Assembly: GCF_024105635.1 (NCBI RefSeq)
Contig: NZ_WYDQ01000001.1
Location: 2,542,001 to 2,606,000 of the forward strand
Source of the DNA: Oceanicola sp. 502str15
GTDB taxonomy: Bacteria; Pseudomonadota; Alphaproteobacteria; Rhodobacterales; Rhodobacteraceae
Reading direction: 5' to 3'
DNA: 64,000 nucleotides
Made by a program: the position numbers and the translations under genes. The notes beneath the pieces are model-generated. The model saw only the letters and a program-made list of their open reading frames with translations, made no database searches and was not told the DNA's origin. Of the stretch, positions 18,194 to 26,839 are shown one piece after another (position 1 is the stretch's first letter; each line of letters opens with the position of its first letter).

Positions 18194-18982
18194 ATGGCTG
18201 AATTGATGCGAGGCAAGCGTGGCCTCATCATGGGGGTGGCGAACGATCGCTCTATTGCCTGGGGCATTTCGAAGGCCATGGCCGCCGAGGGCGCCGAACT
18301 GGCGTTCAGCTATCAAGGCGAGGCCTTCGGCAAGCGGGTTGCTCCGCTGGCAGAGAGCATCGGCTCCGATTTCCTGCTCGATGTCGACGTGATGAACGAC
18401 GAGAGCATGGATGCCGCCTTCGGCCTGATCGGCGAACGCTGGGGCGCGCTCGACTTCGTGGTCCATGCCATCGCCTATTCCGACAAGAACGAGCTGACCG
18501 GGCGTTTCATCAACACCACTCGTGACAACTTCAAGAATTCACTCAGCATTTCGTGCTTTTCCTTCATCGACGTGGCCCGCCGCGCGGCCCCGCTGATGAA
18601 GAACGGTGGCACCCTGTTGACCCTGACCTACCAGGGCTCCAACCGCGTGACGCCCTATTACAACGTGATGGGCGTGGCCAAGGCGGCGCTGGAAAGCTCG
18701 GTGCGCTACCTCGCCAACGATCTCGGGCCCGATGGCATCCGGGTCAACGCAATCTCTCCCGGCCCGATGAAGACGCTGGCCGGTGCGGCGATTGGCGGGG
18801 CGCGCAAGACGTTTCGGTTGACCGAGGCCAACGCCCCGATGCGTTCGAACGCGACGCTGGAAGCGGTCGGCGGCACGGCAGTTTACCTCGCCTCCGACTA
18901 CGGTGCCTGCACCACGGGCGAGATCGTGCGGGTCGATGGCGGCTTTCATGTGCTGTCGATGCCGCAGCCGGAAAACCTCTAG
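18194..18982 (+). CDS. fabI: Enoyl-ACP reductase (NADH)
   Basis: Short-chain dehydrogenase that completes each elongation cycle. The 262-residue protein starts with the FabI cofactor motif GLIMGVANDRSIAWGISKAMA, has LVHAIAYSDKNEL-type residues (VVHAIAYSD) and the active-site YYNVMGVAKAALE in which Tyr and Lys are spaced as in FabI. It begins 5 bp after fabB, so the three fab genes are co-transcribed. Confidence 0.97.
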   Translation: MAELMRGKRGLIMGVANDRSIAWGISKAMAAEGAELAFSYQGEAFGKRVAPLAESIGSDFLLDVDVMNDESMDAAFGLIGERWGALDFVVHAIAYSDKNELTGRFINTTRDNFKNSLSISCFSFIDVARRAAPLMKNGGTLLTLTYQGSNRVTPYYNVMGVAKAALESSVRYLANDLGPDGIRVNAISPGPMKTLAGAAIGGARKTFRLTEANAPMRSNATLEAVGGTAVYLASDYGACTTGEIVRVDGGFHVLSMPQPENL

Positions 18983-19036
18983 GCTTTTCCTCGCGCGCGC
19001 CAAATTCAGGCCGAATTTCAACGCAATGACGGGCGT

Positions 19037-19822
19037 ATGACGCTTTTGTTCTTCGCCCTCGCGCTCTGCGCGTTCACCGCTTTCTCGCTGCGCGGCGGCC
19101 TCGTGGCCCCGCGCGGAATGACCGTCCATTCGCTCGACTCCCAAGGGCTTCTGATGGGGCTTGCCGCCTTTGGACTGGCGGCCTGGTTCCTGGGGCCGCT
19201 CTACGGCATCGCGCTCACGCTGTCGGTCGTGGTGCACGAGTTCGGCCATGTCGCCGCCTACCGCGTGGCCGGCCACGCCGATGCCCGCTTTCGCCTTGTG
19301 CCGCTGATGGGCGGTGTGGCCATCTCCAACCGGCTGCCCGACACCCAGGCCGAGAGCTTCTTCATCACTCTGATGGGGCCCGGCATCTGCATTGCGCCGA
19401 TGGTTCTGGGCTTCGCGATATCCGAGCATTTTGCGTGGAGCGCGCCAGAAATCGCCCGGGCGGCATGGGTCTTTGCCATCGTGACCGGGGCGCTCAACTT
19501 CTTCAATCTGCTGCCTTTCTGGCCCCTCGACGGTGGCCGCTGCGTGAAGATCCTGGCCCAGACTTTCTGGCCTCCGCTGGGGCGCGTCGTGGCCATGGGG
19601 ATGAGCGCAGCCTTTGCCGCCACCGCCCTTTGGCTGCAATCGACCCTGCTGTTCTTCTTCGCCCTGCTCTCGTCGCAATCCCTCTTCGCCGGCCATGACG
19701 AAGCCCGCCACCAACGCCCGATGACCCGCAGCCAGGGCGCGCTGGCGGCGACCGCCTATCTCTTCACCACGGCGGCGCACCTCTGGGGCGGATGGGCACT
19801 GCTGGCGCGCTACCTCTCCTGA
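19037..19822 (+). CDS. M50-family membrane metalloprotease-like protein
   Basis: A 261-residue polytopic membrane protein of the site-2-protease fold. The zinc motif HEFGH is at residues 67-71 inside a hydrophobic helix, and the third ligand motif appears as NLLPFWPLDGGR. About six hydrophobic segments are present and there is no PDZ or CBS domain, as in small SpoIVFB-like members. Substrate unknown. Confidence 0.85.
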   Translation: MTLLFFALALCAFTAFSLRGGLVAPRGMTVHSLDSQGLLMGLAAFGLAAWFLGPLYGIALTLSVVVHEFGHVAAYRVAGHADARFRLVPLMGGVAISNRLPDTQAESFFITLMGPGICIAPMVLGFAISEHFAWSAPEIARAAWVFAIVTGALNFFNLLPFWPLDGGRCVKILAQTFWPPLGRVVAMGMSAAFAATALWLQSTLLFFFALLSSQSLFAGHDEARHQRPMTRSQGALAATAYLFTTAAHLWGGWALLARYLS

Positions 19823-19882
19823 CGGAGAGGGCTTTCGCCCCCGACGGGGCTGTGCCAGTCTCGCCCCGAAAAGGGGAGCACC

Positions 19883-20569
19883 ATGGCCATCAAAGCCTGC
19901 GTATTCGACGCCTACGGCACGTTATTCGATGTGTCCGCCGCCGCCCGTGAGGCTGCGGGCGAGCCTGGACAGGAGGCGCTTGCGGGGTGCTGGCAGGCGC
20001 TTTCCGAGACATGGCGGCAGAAGCAACTCGGCTACAGCTGGCTGCGGGCGGTGACGGGCGCACATGCCGATTTCTGGCAGGTGACGGGCGAGGCGCTGGA
20101 TTATGCGCTGGCCGAGCAGAAGCTGGCCGATCCGGCCCTGCGCGAGCGGCTCCTCGCGCTGTACTTCGAGCTTTCCGCCTACCCCGAAGTGCCTGAAATG
20201 CTTGGAAACCTCAAAGAGACCGGCTTTGCCACCGCGATCCTCTCGAACGGGTCTCCAGAGATGCTTCTGGGGGCCGTGACCTCCGCCGGGATCGGGGAGG
20301 TTCTGGACGAGGTCATCTCGGTCGAGGATGTGAGCGTCTTCAAGCCCGACCGGCGCGTTTACGATCTGGTCGGCACCGCGCTCGATGTTGCGCCCGCCGA
20401 GGTGCTCTTTGTCTCCTCCAACGGCTGGGACGCCGCTGCGGCCTCGGGCTACGGCTTTGTGACGGCGTGGGTCAACCGCACCGGCCTGCCGATGGACCGC
20501 CTGCCCTGGCGCCCGGCGCATGAACTCTCCGACCTTACCACCATCCCCGAACTTGCAGGGAGGCTCTGA
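19883..20569 (+). CDS. Haloacid dehalogenase type II (HAD superfamily)
   Basis: A 228-residue HAD hydrolase. Motif I is FDAYGTLFD with nucleophile Asp9; motif II is SNGSPEML; the Lys is in KPDRRVYDL; the last motif is SSNGWDAAAASGYG. The AYGTLFD and SNGWD forms are those of L-2-haloacid dehalogenases, which hydrolyse 2-haloalkanoates, though related phosphatases exist. RBS GGGGAGCACC precedes the ATG. Its TGA shares the A with the ATG of the next gene. Confidence 0.88.
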   Translation: MAIKACVFDAYGTLFDVSAAAREAAGEPGQEALAGCWQALSETWRQKQLGYSWLRAVTGAHADFWQVTGEALDYALAEQKLADPALRERLLALYFELSAYPEVPEMLGNLKETGFATAILSNGSPEMLLGAVTSAGIGEVLDEVISVEDVSVFKPDRRVYDLVGTALDVAPAEVLFVSSNGWDAAAASGYGFVTAWVNRTGLPMDRLPWRPAHELSDLTTIPELAGRL

Positions 20570-21390
20570 TGCCCAGCTTTACCGCCACGGACGGCACCCG
20601 CATTCACTACCGTGACGAGGGCGAGGGCCTGCCGCTGCTCTGCCTTGCGGGGCTGACCCGCAACGCCAGCGACTTCGACTATGTGGCGCCGCACCTCACC
20701 GGTTGCCGCCTGATCTGCCCCGACTACCGCGGGCGCGGTGGCTCTGGCTGGTCGGGCGCGGCGACCTACACGGTGCCGGTCGAGGCGAAGGACCAGCTTG
20801 AGCTGCTCGATCACCTCGGGCTCGACAAGGTGGCGATCCTCGGCACCTCGCGCGGCGGCCTCATCGGCATGGGCCTTGCCGCGTTGAACCGCGACCGCGT
20901 GCTGGGGCTCTGCCTCAACGATGTTGGCCCGGCGCTGAACCGCGACGGGCTGGAGCGGATCTTCGATTACGTGGGCCGCAACCCCGCCGCCAAGACACAT
21001 GCGGCGCTGGCCGCCGCCTACCCGGGCGCGATGCCCGGTTTCGTTAACGTGCCGCCCGAGCGCTGGCTGGAAGAAGCTCGGAAGCACTATGATGAAACAT
21101 CAGAAGGGTTGAGAATTAATTACGATCCTGCCCTGAGGCAGGCGTTTCTGGCCGCCTTCGAGGGCGAAATCCCCGAAGCTTGGCCACTGTTCGAGAAACT
21201 TAAGGGCCTGCCTTTGGCGCTGATCCGAGGCGGCAACTCCGACCTGCTGACGCAGGAAGCCGCGCGCAAGATGCGCGACATGCACCCCGATATGGTCTTT
21301 GCCGAGGTGCCGGACCGGGCGCATATCCCGTTTCTCGACGAGCCGGAGGCGCTGCGGGCGCTGGACCAATGGCTGGAGAAAATGCGTTGA
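20569..21390 (+). CDS. Alpha/beta-fold hydrolase
   Basis: A 273-residue cytosolic hydrolase with the nucleophile elbow GTSRGG, a late acid in RGGNSDLLT and His in VPDRAHIPFLDEP. The N-terminal RIHYRDEGEGLPLLCL and PDYRGRGGSGW oxyanion region are typical of haloalkane dehalogenase/ester hydrolase relatives. The start overlaps the HAD stop by 1 nt and the end overlaps the next gene, so all are translated from one message. Confidence 0.88.
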   Translation: MPSFTATDGTRIHYRDEGEGLPLLCLAGLTRNASDFDYVAPHLTGCRLICPDYRGRGGSGWSGAATYTVPVEAKDQLELLDHLGLDKVAILGTSRGGLIGMGLAALNRDRVLGLCLNDVGPALNRDGLERIFDYVGRNPAAKTHAALAAAYPGAMPGFVNVPPERWLEEARKHYDETSEGLRINYDPALRQAFLAAFEGEIPEAWPLFEKLKGLPLALIRGGNSDLLTQEAARKMRDMHPDMVFAEVPDRAHIPFLDEPEALRALDQWLEKMR

Positions 21391-22358
21391 ATTACGAGAT
21401 GATAGCGGCCGCCGCCGCGCGGCTTGAAGGGCATGCGCGGGTCACTCCGCTGCTGAACTCGCCGTTTCTCGACGCCATCGCTGGCCGCAGGGTCTGGGTG
21501 AAGGCGGAGTGCCTGCAAGTGACCGGGAGCTTCAAGTTTCGTGGCGGATGGTCAGCGGTGTCGGCGCTGGAGGGGCCGGGCGGCGTGCTGGCTTACTCGT
21601 CGGGCAACCACGCGCAGGGGATCGCGGCGGCAGCCCAGGCCCATGGGCGCGAGGCGGTGATCGTGATGCCTGCGGATGCGCCGGCGGTAAAGGTGGCAAA
21701 CACAAAGGCTTACGGCGCCGAGGTGGTGCCGTATGACCGCGCAACGGGCGACCGGGAAGTGATTGGCGCCGAGCTGGCGGAAGCGCGCGGGCTCACGCTG
21801 ATCCGCCCCTATGACGAGCCGCTGGTGATTGCCGGTCAGGGCACCTGCGGGCTGGAAATTGCGCGTCAGGCGGCTGAGGTCGGGGTGTCCGATGCGGATG
21901 TGATTACCTGCTGCGGCGGTGGCGGGCTGACATCCGGGATCGCGCTGGCGCTTGAGCAGGCCGCGCCGGGGCTGCGGGTGCGAACCGCGGAGCCGGTGGG
22001 GTTCGACGATGTGGCGCGCTCTCTTGAGGCTGGGAATATTGAGCGAAACAAATCCCTTAGCGGCTCGATCTGCGATGCGATCGTGACCCCGCAACCGGGC
22101 GATCTGACCTTTCCGATCATGCAGCGGCTCTGCGGGCCGGGCTTTGCGGTGAGCGAGGAGGAGGTGCTGCGGGCGATGGCGCTGGCCTTCCTGCGGCTGA
22201 AGATCGTGATCGAGCCGGGGGGCGCTGTGGCGCTGGCCTCGGCGCTGTTTCAGGGCGACGGAATCAAGGGCGAGGATGTTGTGGTGGTGGCAAGCGGCGG
22301 CAATGTCGATGCCGGGATTTTCACCGATGCCATAAAGACTTACGGGGGTTCGGCGTGA
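21387..22358 (+). CDS. PLP-dependent threonine/serine dehydratase family enzyme
   Basis: Fold-type II PLP enzyme of about 323 residues, without the C-terminal ACT domain of biosynthetic IlvA, so of the catabolic/serine-racemase type. The PLP Lys is in TGSFKFRGGW, followed by SSGNHAQGIAAAA, and the phosphate-binding loop is CGGGGLTSGIAL. I favour the TTG at 21387: GGAGAA lies six bases upstream and TTGA overlaps the preceding stop; an ATG at 21369 is the alternative. The next gene overlaps by 4 nt (GTGA). Confidence 0.88.
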   Translation: MNYEMIAAAAARLEGHARVTPLLNSPFLDAIAGRRVWVKAECLQVTGSFKFRGGWSAVSALEGPGGVLAYSSGNHAQGIAAAAQAHGREAVIVMPADAPAVKVANTKAYGAEVVPYDRATGDREVIGAELAEARGLTLIRPYDEPLVIAGQGTCGLEIARQAAEVGVSDADVITCCGGGGLTSGIALALEQAAPGLRVRTAEPVGFDDVARSLEAGNIERNKSLSGSICDAIVTPQPGDLTFPIMQRLCGPGFAVSEEEVLRAMALAFLRLKIVIEPGGAVALASALFQGDGIKGEDVVVVASGGNVDAGIFTDAIKTYGGSA

Positions 22359-23545
22359 CGGATTGGACGGTTGCCAGTTTCAACGTGAAAAACCTGATCG
22401 GGGCGGAGAAAGAGTATTACCGCTACGAGAAATACACGCCCGAGGAATACGCGTGGAAGGCCAACTGGCTGGCTGACCAGATTGCCTCGCTGAATGCCGA
22501 TCTCGTTGGTTTTCAAGAGATTTTCGAGGAGGAAGCGCTTCAGGCCGTGGTGGCGCAGGCGGACCGGATGGGGGAGGCCTCGAACGCGGTTTCGGTGCCG
22601 GATCGGGATAAGCCCTACCATCGAAAGGCAATTTTCCGGAAGCTCGCCTATGAGACCTATCACGATGCGACGCTGGCCTTTGCCCCCAACCTCAATGACG
22701 GCGGGCCGGGCGAGCGGCGGCCGGGGGTGGCGGTGCTTTCGCGCAACGGGTTCGCGGAGCCGCCGGTGGTGGTGCAAGAGCTTGATACTCCACTGGAAAT
22801 TCCGCTGCGCGACCTTGGGGGCGGGAGCGCGGGGAGCTTTCGGTTGAGCCGGATTTCGCGGCCTATTCTGAAGGTGAAAGTGCCGGTGGGCTCGCATGTG
22901 GTGACGGTGTTCAACTGCCACCTGAAGAGCAAGCTGGGCGAGTTCATCACCCCGGAGGGGGCGGAATTTGCCAATGAAGCCAACCTCTTGGACTACGACG
23001 CCGTGGGGCGGGCGATGGGGTCGCTGCGCGCGGCGCTGAGGCGGGTGGCAGAGGCCTGGGTGCTGCGGCGCGAGGTGGTGGCGGAGCTGGAAAAAGGCAA
23101 TCCTGTCATCGTGTTAGGGGATCTGAACGACAGTGAGAACGCGGTGAGCAGCGAGATCATCACCGGGGAGGCGCCGTTCAAGAATTATGCCTGGATGCGG
23201 CGGCATGACGCCAAGCACCAGGGTGACCGCTACAGCGTTGAAGAGGCTGCACAAATTACCGAAAGCGTCGACTCGATGCGGCTGCATTCGGCGGAGAAGC
23301 TGTTTGTGCGCAAGAGCCTGCGCGACATGGTTTACACGGCGGCTTTCGGCGGCGTCTACGAGAGCATCGACCAGATCCTGCTGTCGCGCCACTTCCACCC
23401 GGAGGCGGAACAAGCCATTGGAAGCATGGAATATTTCAGCGTCTTCAACGACCATCTGACCGACGGATCCCACCCCGAAGCGCCCTACAACAAGCTGGCC
23501 TCGGACCACGGGCAGATCATGGCGCATCTTCGGTTGCGCGACTGA
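22355..23545 (+). CDS. Endonuclease/exonuclease/phosphatase family protein
   Basis: A 396-residue EEP-superfamily protein without a signal peptide. Visible motifs are VASFNVKNLI, GFQEIFEE (catalytic Glu), VIVLGDLNDSENA and SDHGQIMAHL, all expected of metal-dependent phosphodiesterases. Whether it cuts nucleic acid, phosphoinositides or other esters is not clear. It starts with GTG inside the previous stop (GTGA) and ends the four-gene coupled run beginning at 19883. Confidence 0.85.
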   Translation: MTDWTVASFNVKNLIGAEKEYYRYEKYTPEEYAWKANWLADQIASLNADLVGFQEIFEEEALQAVVAQADRMGEASNAVSVPDRDKPYHRKAIFRKLAYETYHDATLAFAPNLNDGGPGERRPGVAVLSRNGFAEPPVVVQELDTPLEIPLRDLGGGSAGSFRLSRISRPILKVKVPVGSHVVTVFNCHLKSKLGEFITPEGAEFANEANLLDYDAVGRAMGSLRAALRRVAEAWVLRREVVAELEKGNPVIVLGDLNDSENAVSSEIITGEAPFKNYAWMRRHDAKHQGDRYSVEEAAQITESVDSMRLHSAEKLFVRKSLRDMVYTAAFGGVYESIDQILLSRHFHPEAEQAIGSMEYFSVFNDHLTDGSHPEAPYNKLASDHGQIMAHLRLRD

Positions 23546-23613
23546 GCCTTGCAGGTTTGCATGACGATGGCGCAAACCAACCCGCAAATGCCGGAAAGTG
23601 CCGAATTGCAGGG

Positions 23614-23651
23614 TGTCACACCTCGTACACTTCCTGTGCACACCCCGTGCA
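23614..23651 (+). repeat. Phased 11-bp triple repeat upstream of alcohol dehydrogenase
   Basis: TGTCA (23614-23618) is followed by CACCTCGTACA, CTTCCTGTGCA and CACCCCGTGCA, three adjacent 11-bp units ending 27 bp before the alcohol dehydrogenase start. It has the same order, length and orientation to the gene as the array upstream of the BLUF gene (2865-2902), matching at 33 of 39 positions by eye. Its location overlaps where a promoter would be, so it may be a repressor or activator site. Confidence 0.6.
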
Positions 23652-23678
23652 TGGGCATTTTAGCAGGATGAAAGTGGT

Positions 23679-24761
23679 ATGACGACTATCAGGGCAGCGG
23701 TGGCCCGCAGCTTCGGGAGCGATCTGACCATCGAGGAGGTCGAGCTTGCCACCCCCGGCGCAGGACAGGTGGAGGTGGCGCTGGAGGCCGTGGCGATCTG
23801 CCATTCGGACATCCACTTTGCCGAGGGCGCCTGGGGCGGCGGGCTTCCGGCGGTTTATGGCCATGAGGCGGTGGGACGCGTCACCGCGACGGGGCCGGGC
23901 GTGCAGGGGCTGGACGCAGGCGCGCGGGTGCTGGTGACGATGCTGCGGGCCTGCGGGCACTGTGGCTGCTGCGCCAGCGGTACGCCGGTTTACTGCGAAA
24001 CGGGATACGACCGGCAGGCGCAAAGCCCGATCAGCCAGAACGGCGCGGTGGTGAACCACGGGCTGAGCACCGGGGCCTTTGCCGAACGGGTGGTGGTGGA
24101 CCAGAGCCAGCTTGCCCCCCTGCCCGAGGATATTCCGGCCACCTCGGCCTGCCTTCTGGCCTGCGGGGTCATCACCGGGGTTGGAGCAGTGGTGAACACG
24201 GCAAAGGTGCGCCCCGGCGAGACGGTGGTGGTGATCGGCGCGGGCGGCGTGGGGCTGAACGCGATTCAGGGTGCGCGGATCAGCGGCGCGGCGAAGATCG
24301 TGGCCATCGACATGAGCGCCGAGAAGCTGGACGCGGCGATGGAGTTCGGCGCGACACACGGCATTCTGGCCAGCGCCGAGAAACCCTGGCGCGACCTTTT
24401 CGAGATTGCGCCCAAAGGCGCCGATGCTGTCTTTGTCAGCGTGGGGGCGGTGCCGGCCTATGAGACGGCGCTGCGCTATGTCGGCACGCGGGGCCGGGTC
24501 TATGCCGTGGGGATGCCGCACTCGGGCGAGCGGGCGAGCTGGGAGCCGGTGATCGTTGCCGCGCTCGGCCAGCGGATTCACGGCACGTTGCTGGGCGAGG
24601 TTGTGCTGAAACGGGACATTCCTTGGATGGTGGAACTCTACCGGCAGGGTCGGCTGAAGCTGGACGAGCTGGTGAGCGGCACATGGGCGCTGGAGCAGAT
24701 CAACGAGGCGATTGCCGACACAAAGGCCGGTGGGGCGCGGCGGAATGTGATCGTGTTTTGA
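23679..24761 (+). CDS. Zinc-dependent alcohol dehydrogenase (MDR class III-like)
   Basis: A 360-residue medium-chain dehydrogenase. Catalytic zinc ligands are Cys41 and the His62-Glu63 pair in YGHEAVGRV; structural zinc cysteines are 92, 95, 98 and 106 (CGHCGCCASGTPVYC). The cofactor loop is VIGAGGVGLN. The pattern ICHSDIHF and long insert with CETGYDRQ fit NAD-dependent alcohol or formaldehyde-type dehydrogenases; substrate uncertain. It is monocistronic and preceded by the 11-bp triple repeat. Confidence 0.9.
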   Translation: MTTIRAAVARSFGSDLTIEEVELATPGAGQVEVALEAVAICHSDIHFAEGAWGGGLPAVYGHEAVGRVTATGPGVQGLDAGARVLVTMLRACGHCGCCASGTPVYCETGYDRQAQSPISQNGAVVNHGLSTGAFAERVVVDQSQLAPLPEDIPATSACLLACGVITGVGAVVNTAKVRPGETVVVIGAGGVGLNAIQGARISGAAKIVAIDMSAEKLDAAMEFGATHGILASAEKPWRDLFEIAPKGADAVFVSVGAVPAYETALRYVGTRGRVYAVGMPHSGERASWEPVIVAALGQRIHGTLLGEVVLKRDIPWMVELYRQGRLKLDELVSGTWALEQINEAIADTKAGGARRNVIVF

Positions 24762-24771
24762 GGCGGGTAAG

Positions 24772-24796
24772 AGGTGCGCCATGAATGCGCACCCTA
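24772..24796 (+). repeat. REP-like palindrome, variant C
   Basis: GGTGCGC, a 7-nt loop, GCGCACC, then CTAC. The stem differs from variants A and B but the CTAC tail and the intergenic position just after a gene are the same. Confidence 0.55.
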
Positions 24797-24867
24797 CGCG
24801 CCTTGATTCCGTGCAAGGGGATGCGGCAGGCGTGGACGCGCGGGCCGCTACGTGATGGGATAGCGCC

Positions 24868-26091
24868 ATGAAACTTGCCGATTTGGATATCATCGTCACC
24901 TCGCCCCCTGCCCCCGGTTGGGGCGGGCGCTACTGGATATTGGTGAAGCTCACCACCGCCTGCGGGATCGTGGGCTGGGGCGAGGTTTATGCCGCCTCGG
25001 TGGGGCCGGAGGCGATGCGGGGCGTGATTGCGGATGTGTTTGCGCGGCACATGGAGGGGGAGAGCCCGGAGAACATCGAGCTGATGTTTCGGCGGGCCTA
25101 TTCGGCCGGGTTTACCCAGCGGCCCGACCTGACGGTGATGGGCGCGTTCTCGGGCCTCGAGATGGCCTGTTGGGACATTGTCGGCAAGGCGCGGGAGCGG
25201 CCGGTTTGGGCGCTGATCGGCGGGCGCACGAATGCGCGGCTCAGGGCCTATACCTATCTTTATCCCGAGGAAGGCATGGCGCTGCCGGAGTTCTGGAACA
25301 GCCCGGAAATGGCGGCGGAGGTGGCCCAGAAGCGGGTGGAGGAAGGCTGGACGGCGGTGAAATTCGACCCGGCGGGGCCTTACACGGTGCGCGGGGGGCA
25401 TGAGCCTTCGGCCTCGGACATTTCGCGCTCGGTGGCGTTTTGCGAGCAGATCCGCGCAGCGGTGGGGGACCGGGCGGATTTGTTGTTTGGCACACATGGG
25501 CAGTTTTCGGTTTCGGGCGCCTTGCGGATGGGGCGGGCGATTGCGCATACCGATCCGCTCTGGTTCGAGGAGCCGGTGCCGCCGGACAATGTGGGCGCGA
25601 TGGCGAAGGTGGCCAGCGGGCAGCCGGTGCCGGTGGCGACGGGGGAGCGGCTGACCACCAAGGCGGAGTTTGCGCCGGTGTTGCGCGCAGGCGCGGCGGC
25701 GATCTTGCAGCCTGCGCTGGGGCGCGTGGGTGGCATTGGCGAGGCGCGGAAGGTGGCGGCGATGGCCGAGGTCTACAACGTGCAGGTTGCGCCGCACCTC
25801 TATGCCGGGCCGGTGGAGTTTGCGGCCAATATCGCGCTTGGCGTGGCGATTCCGAACCTGCTGATGGTGGAGTGCATCGAGACCGAATTTCACCGGGCGC
25901 TGGTGAAGGGGGCGATCCGGGTGGAGCGCGGCCATGTGGTGCCGCCTGAAGGGCCGGGGCTGGGGATCGAGGTGGATGAGGCGCTGGCGCGGGCGCATCC
26001 TTGGGAGGGCGCGGGCCTGCATCTGGAGATGCAGGACGGGCCTTGCGAATACGGCGCGCCGAATGCCTTTGAGGGCGGGGCGCCACGGTGA
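24868..26091 (+). CDS. Enolase-superfamily (mandelate racemase/muconate lactonising) enzyme
   Basis: A 407-residue protein with the MR-family lid domain then TIM barrel. It resembles acid-sugar dehydratases: Lys165-Phe-Asp167 on strand 2, WFEEPVPP with Glu234/235, TGERL with Glu260 and the late base His310 in VAPHLYAGP. The usual first metal ligand in the DFHG-type motif is not visible: the sequence there is FGTHGQ, with Gly208 where Asp is expected and His210 retained. Substrate is not predictable. The next gene starts inside its stop (GTGA). Confidence 0.85.
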   Translation: MKLADLDIIVTSPPAPGWGGRYWILVKLTTACGIVGWGEVYAASVGPEAMRGVIADVFARHMEGESPENIELMFRRAYSAGFTQRPDLTVMGAFSGLEMACWDIVGKARERPVWALIGGRTNARLRAYTYLYPEEGMALPEFWNSPEMAAEVAQKRVEEGWTAVKFDPAGPYTVRGGHEPSASDISRSVAFCEQIRAAVGDRADLLFGTHGQFSVSGALRMGRAIAHTDPLWFEEPVPPDNVGAMAKVASGQPVPVATGERLTTKAEFAPVLRAGAAAILQPALGRVGGIGEARKVAAMAEVYNVQVAPHLYAGPVEFAANIALGVAIPNLLMVECIETEFHRALVKGAIRVERGHVVPPEGPGLGIEVDEALARAHPWEGAGLHLEMQDGPCEYGAPNAFEGGAPR

Positions 26092-26813
26092 AACCGTTTC
26101 TCGTATTGCAGCTCAGGCCCGAGACCGAGGCCAGCGACGACGAGTTTGCCGCCATTCTCGCCAAGGGCGGGTTGGACGAGGCCGACACGCGCCGGGTGCG
26201 GCTGGATTGCGAGGATTTGGGCGCGGTGCGGCTGGGCGACTATTCCGGCGTGATCGTCGGCGGCGGTCCGGGCTGCGTGAGCGATGCGCCCGAGGAGAAG
26301 AGCCCGGTGGAGGCGAAGATCGAGGCCGCCGTGCTGGGGCTGATGCCGGAAGTGGTGGCGCGGGATTTTCCGTTTCTGGGCTGCTGTTACGGGATCGGGA
26401 TCTTGGGCAAGGCGCTTGGCGGGGCGGTCGGCAAGGGGCGGTTTGGCGAGGCGGTGGGGACGAGTGCCTGCCGGGTGGTGGCGGATGACCCGCTGCTGGA
26501 GGGGGTGGCCGAGAGATTTGATGCCTTCGTCGGCCACAAGGAGGCGATGGAGGCGCTGCCGGAGGGCTGCGTGCAACTTGTGGAGAGCGGGCCCTGCCCG
26601 TTTCAGATGGTGCGCCATGGGGCGAATGTGTACGCCACCCAGTTTCACCCCGAGGCGGATGCGGCGGGGTTTGAAACGCGGATCAGGGTTTATCGGAACA
26701 AGGGGTATTTCGCGCCCGAGGAGGCCGACGGGTTGATTGCGATGTGCCGCGCGGCGGAAGTGACGGAGCCGGAGAAGATTTTGCGGAACTTCGTGGCGCG
26801 CTATCGGGCTTGA
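26088..26813 (+). CDS. Class I glutamine amidotransferase-like protein
   Basis: A 241-residue stand-alone GATase-fold protein related to the amidotransferase half of GMP synthase. The nucleophile elbow is FLGCCYGIG with Cys100, and QFHPEAD holds the catalytic His and an acidic partner. No synthetase domain is attached. It starts with GTG overlapping the enolase-superfamily gene by 4 nt, so the two are made together; a joint pathway is an inference only. Confidence 0.85.
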   Translation: MKPFLVLQLRPETEASDDEFAAILAKGGLDEADTRRVRLDCEDLGAVRLGDYSGVIVGGGPGCVSDAPEEKSPVEAKIEAAVLGLMPEVVARDFPFLGCCYGIGILGKALGGAVGKGRFGEAVGTSACRVVADDPLLEGVAERFDAFVGHKEAMEALPEGCVQLVESGPCPFQMVRHGANVYATQFHPEADAAGFETRIRVYRNKGYFAPEEADGLIAMCRAAEVTEPEKILRNFVARYRA

Positions 26814-26817
26814 GGGC

Positions 26818-26839
26818 GGCGGGACAAGTCCCGCCCTAC
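26818..26839 (+). repeat. REP palindrome, variant A, copy 1
   Basis: GGCGGGACAAGTCCCGCC plus CTAC, identical over 22 nt to the copies at 44402, 58523 and 58815 and to the inverted copy at 58479. It lies in the short gap between convergent genes, 5 bp after the GATase stop. Confidence 0.85.
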
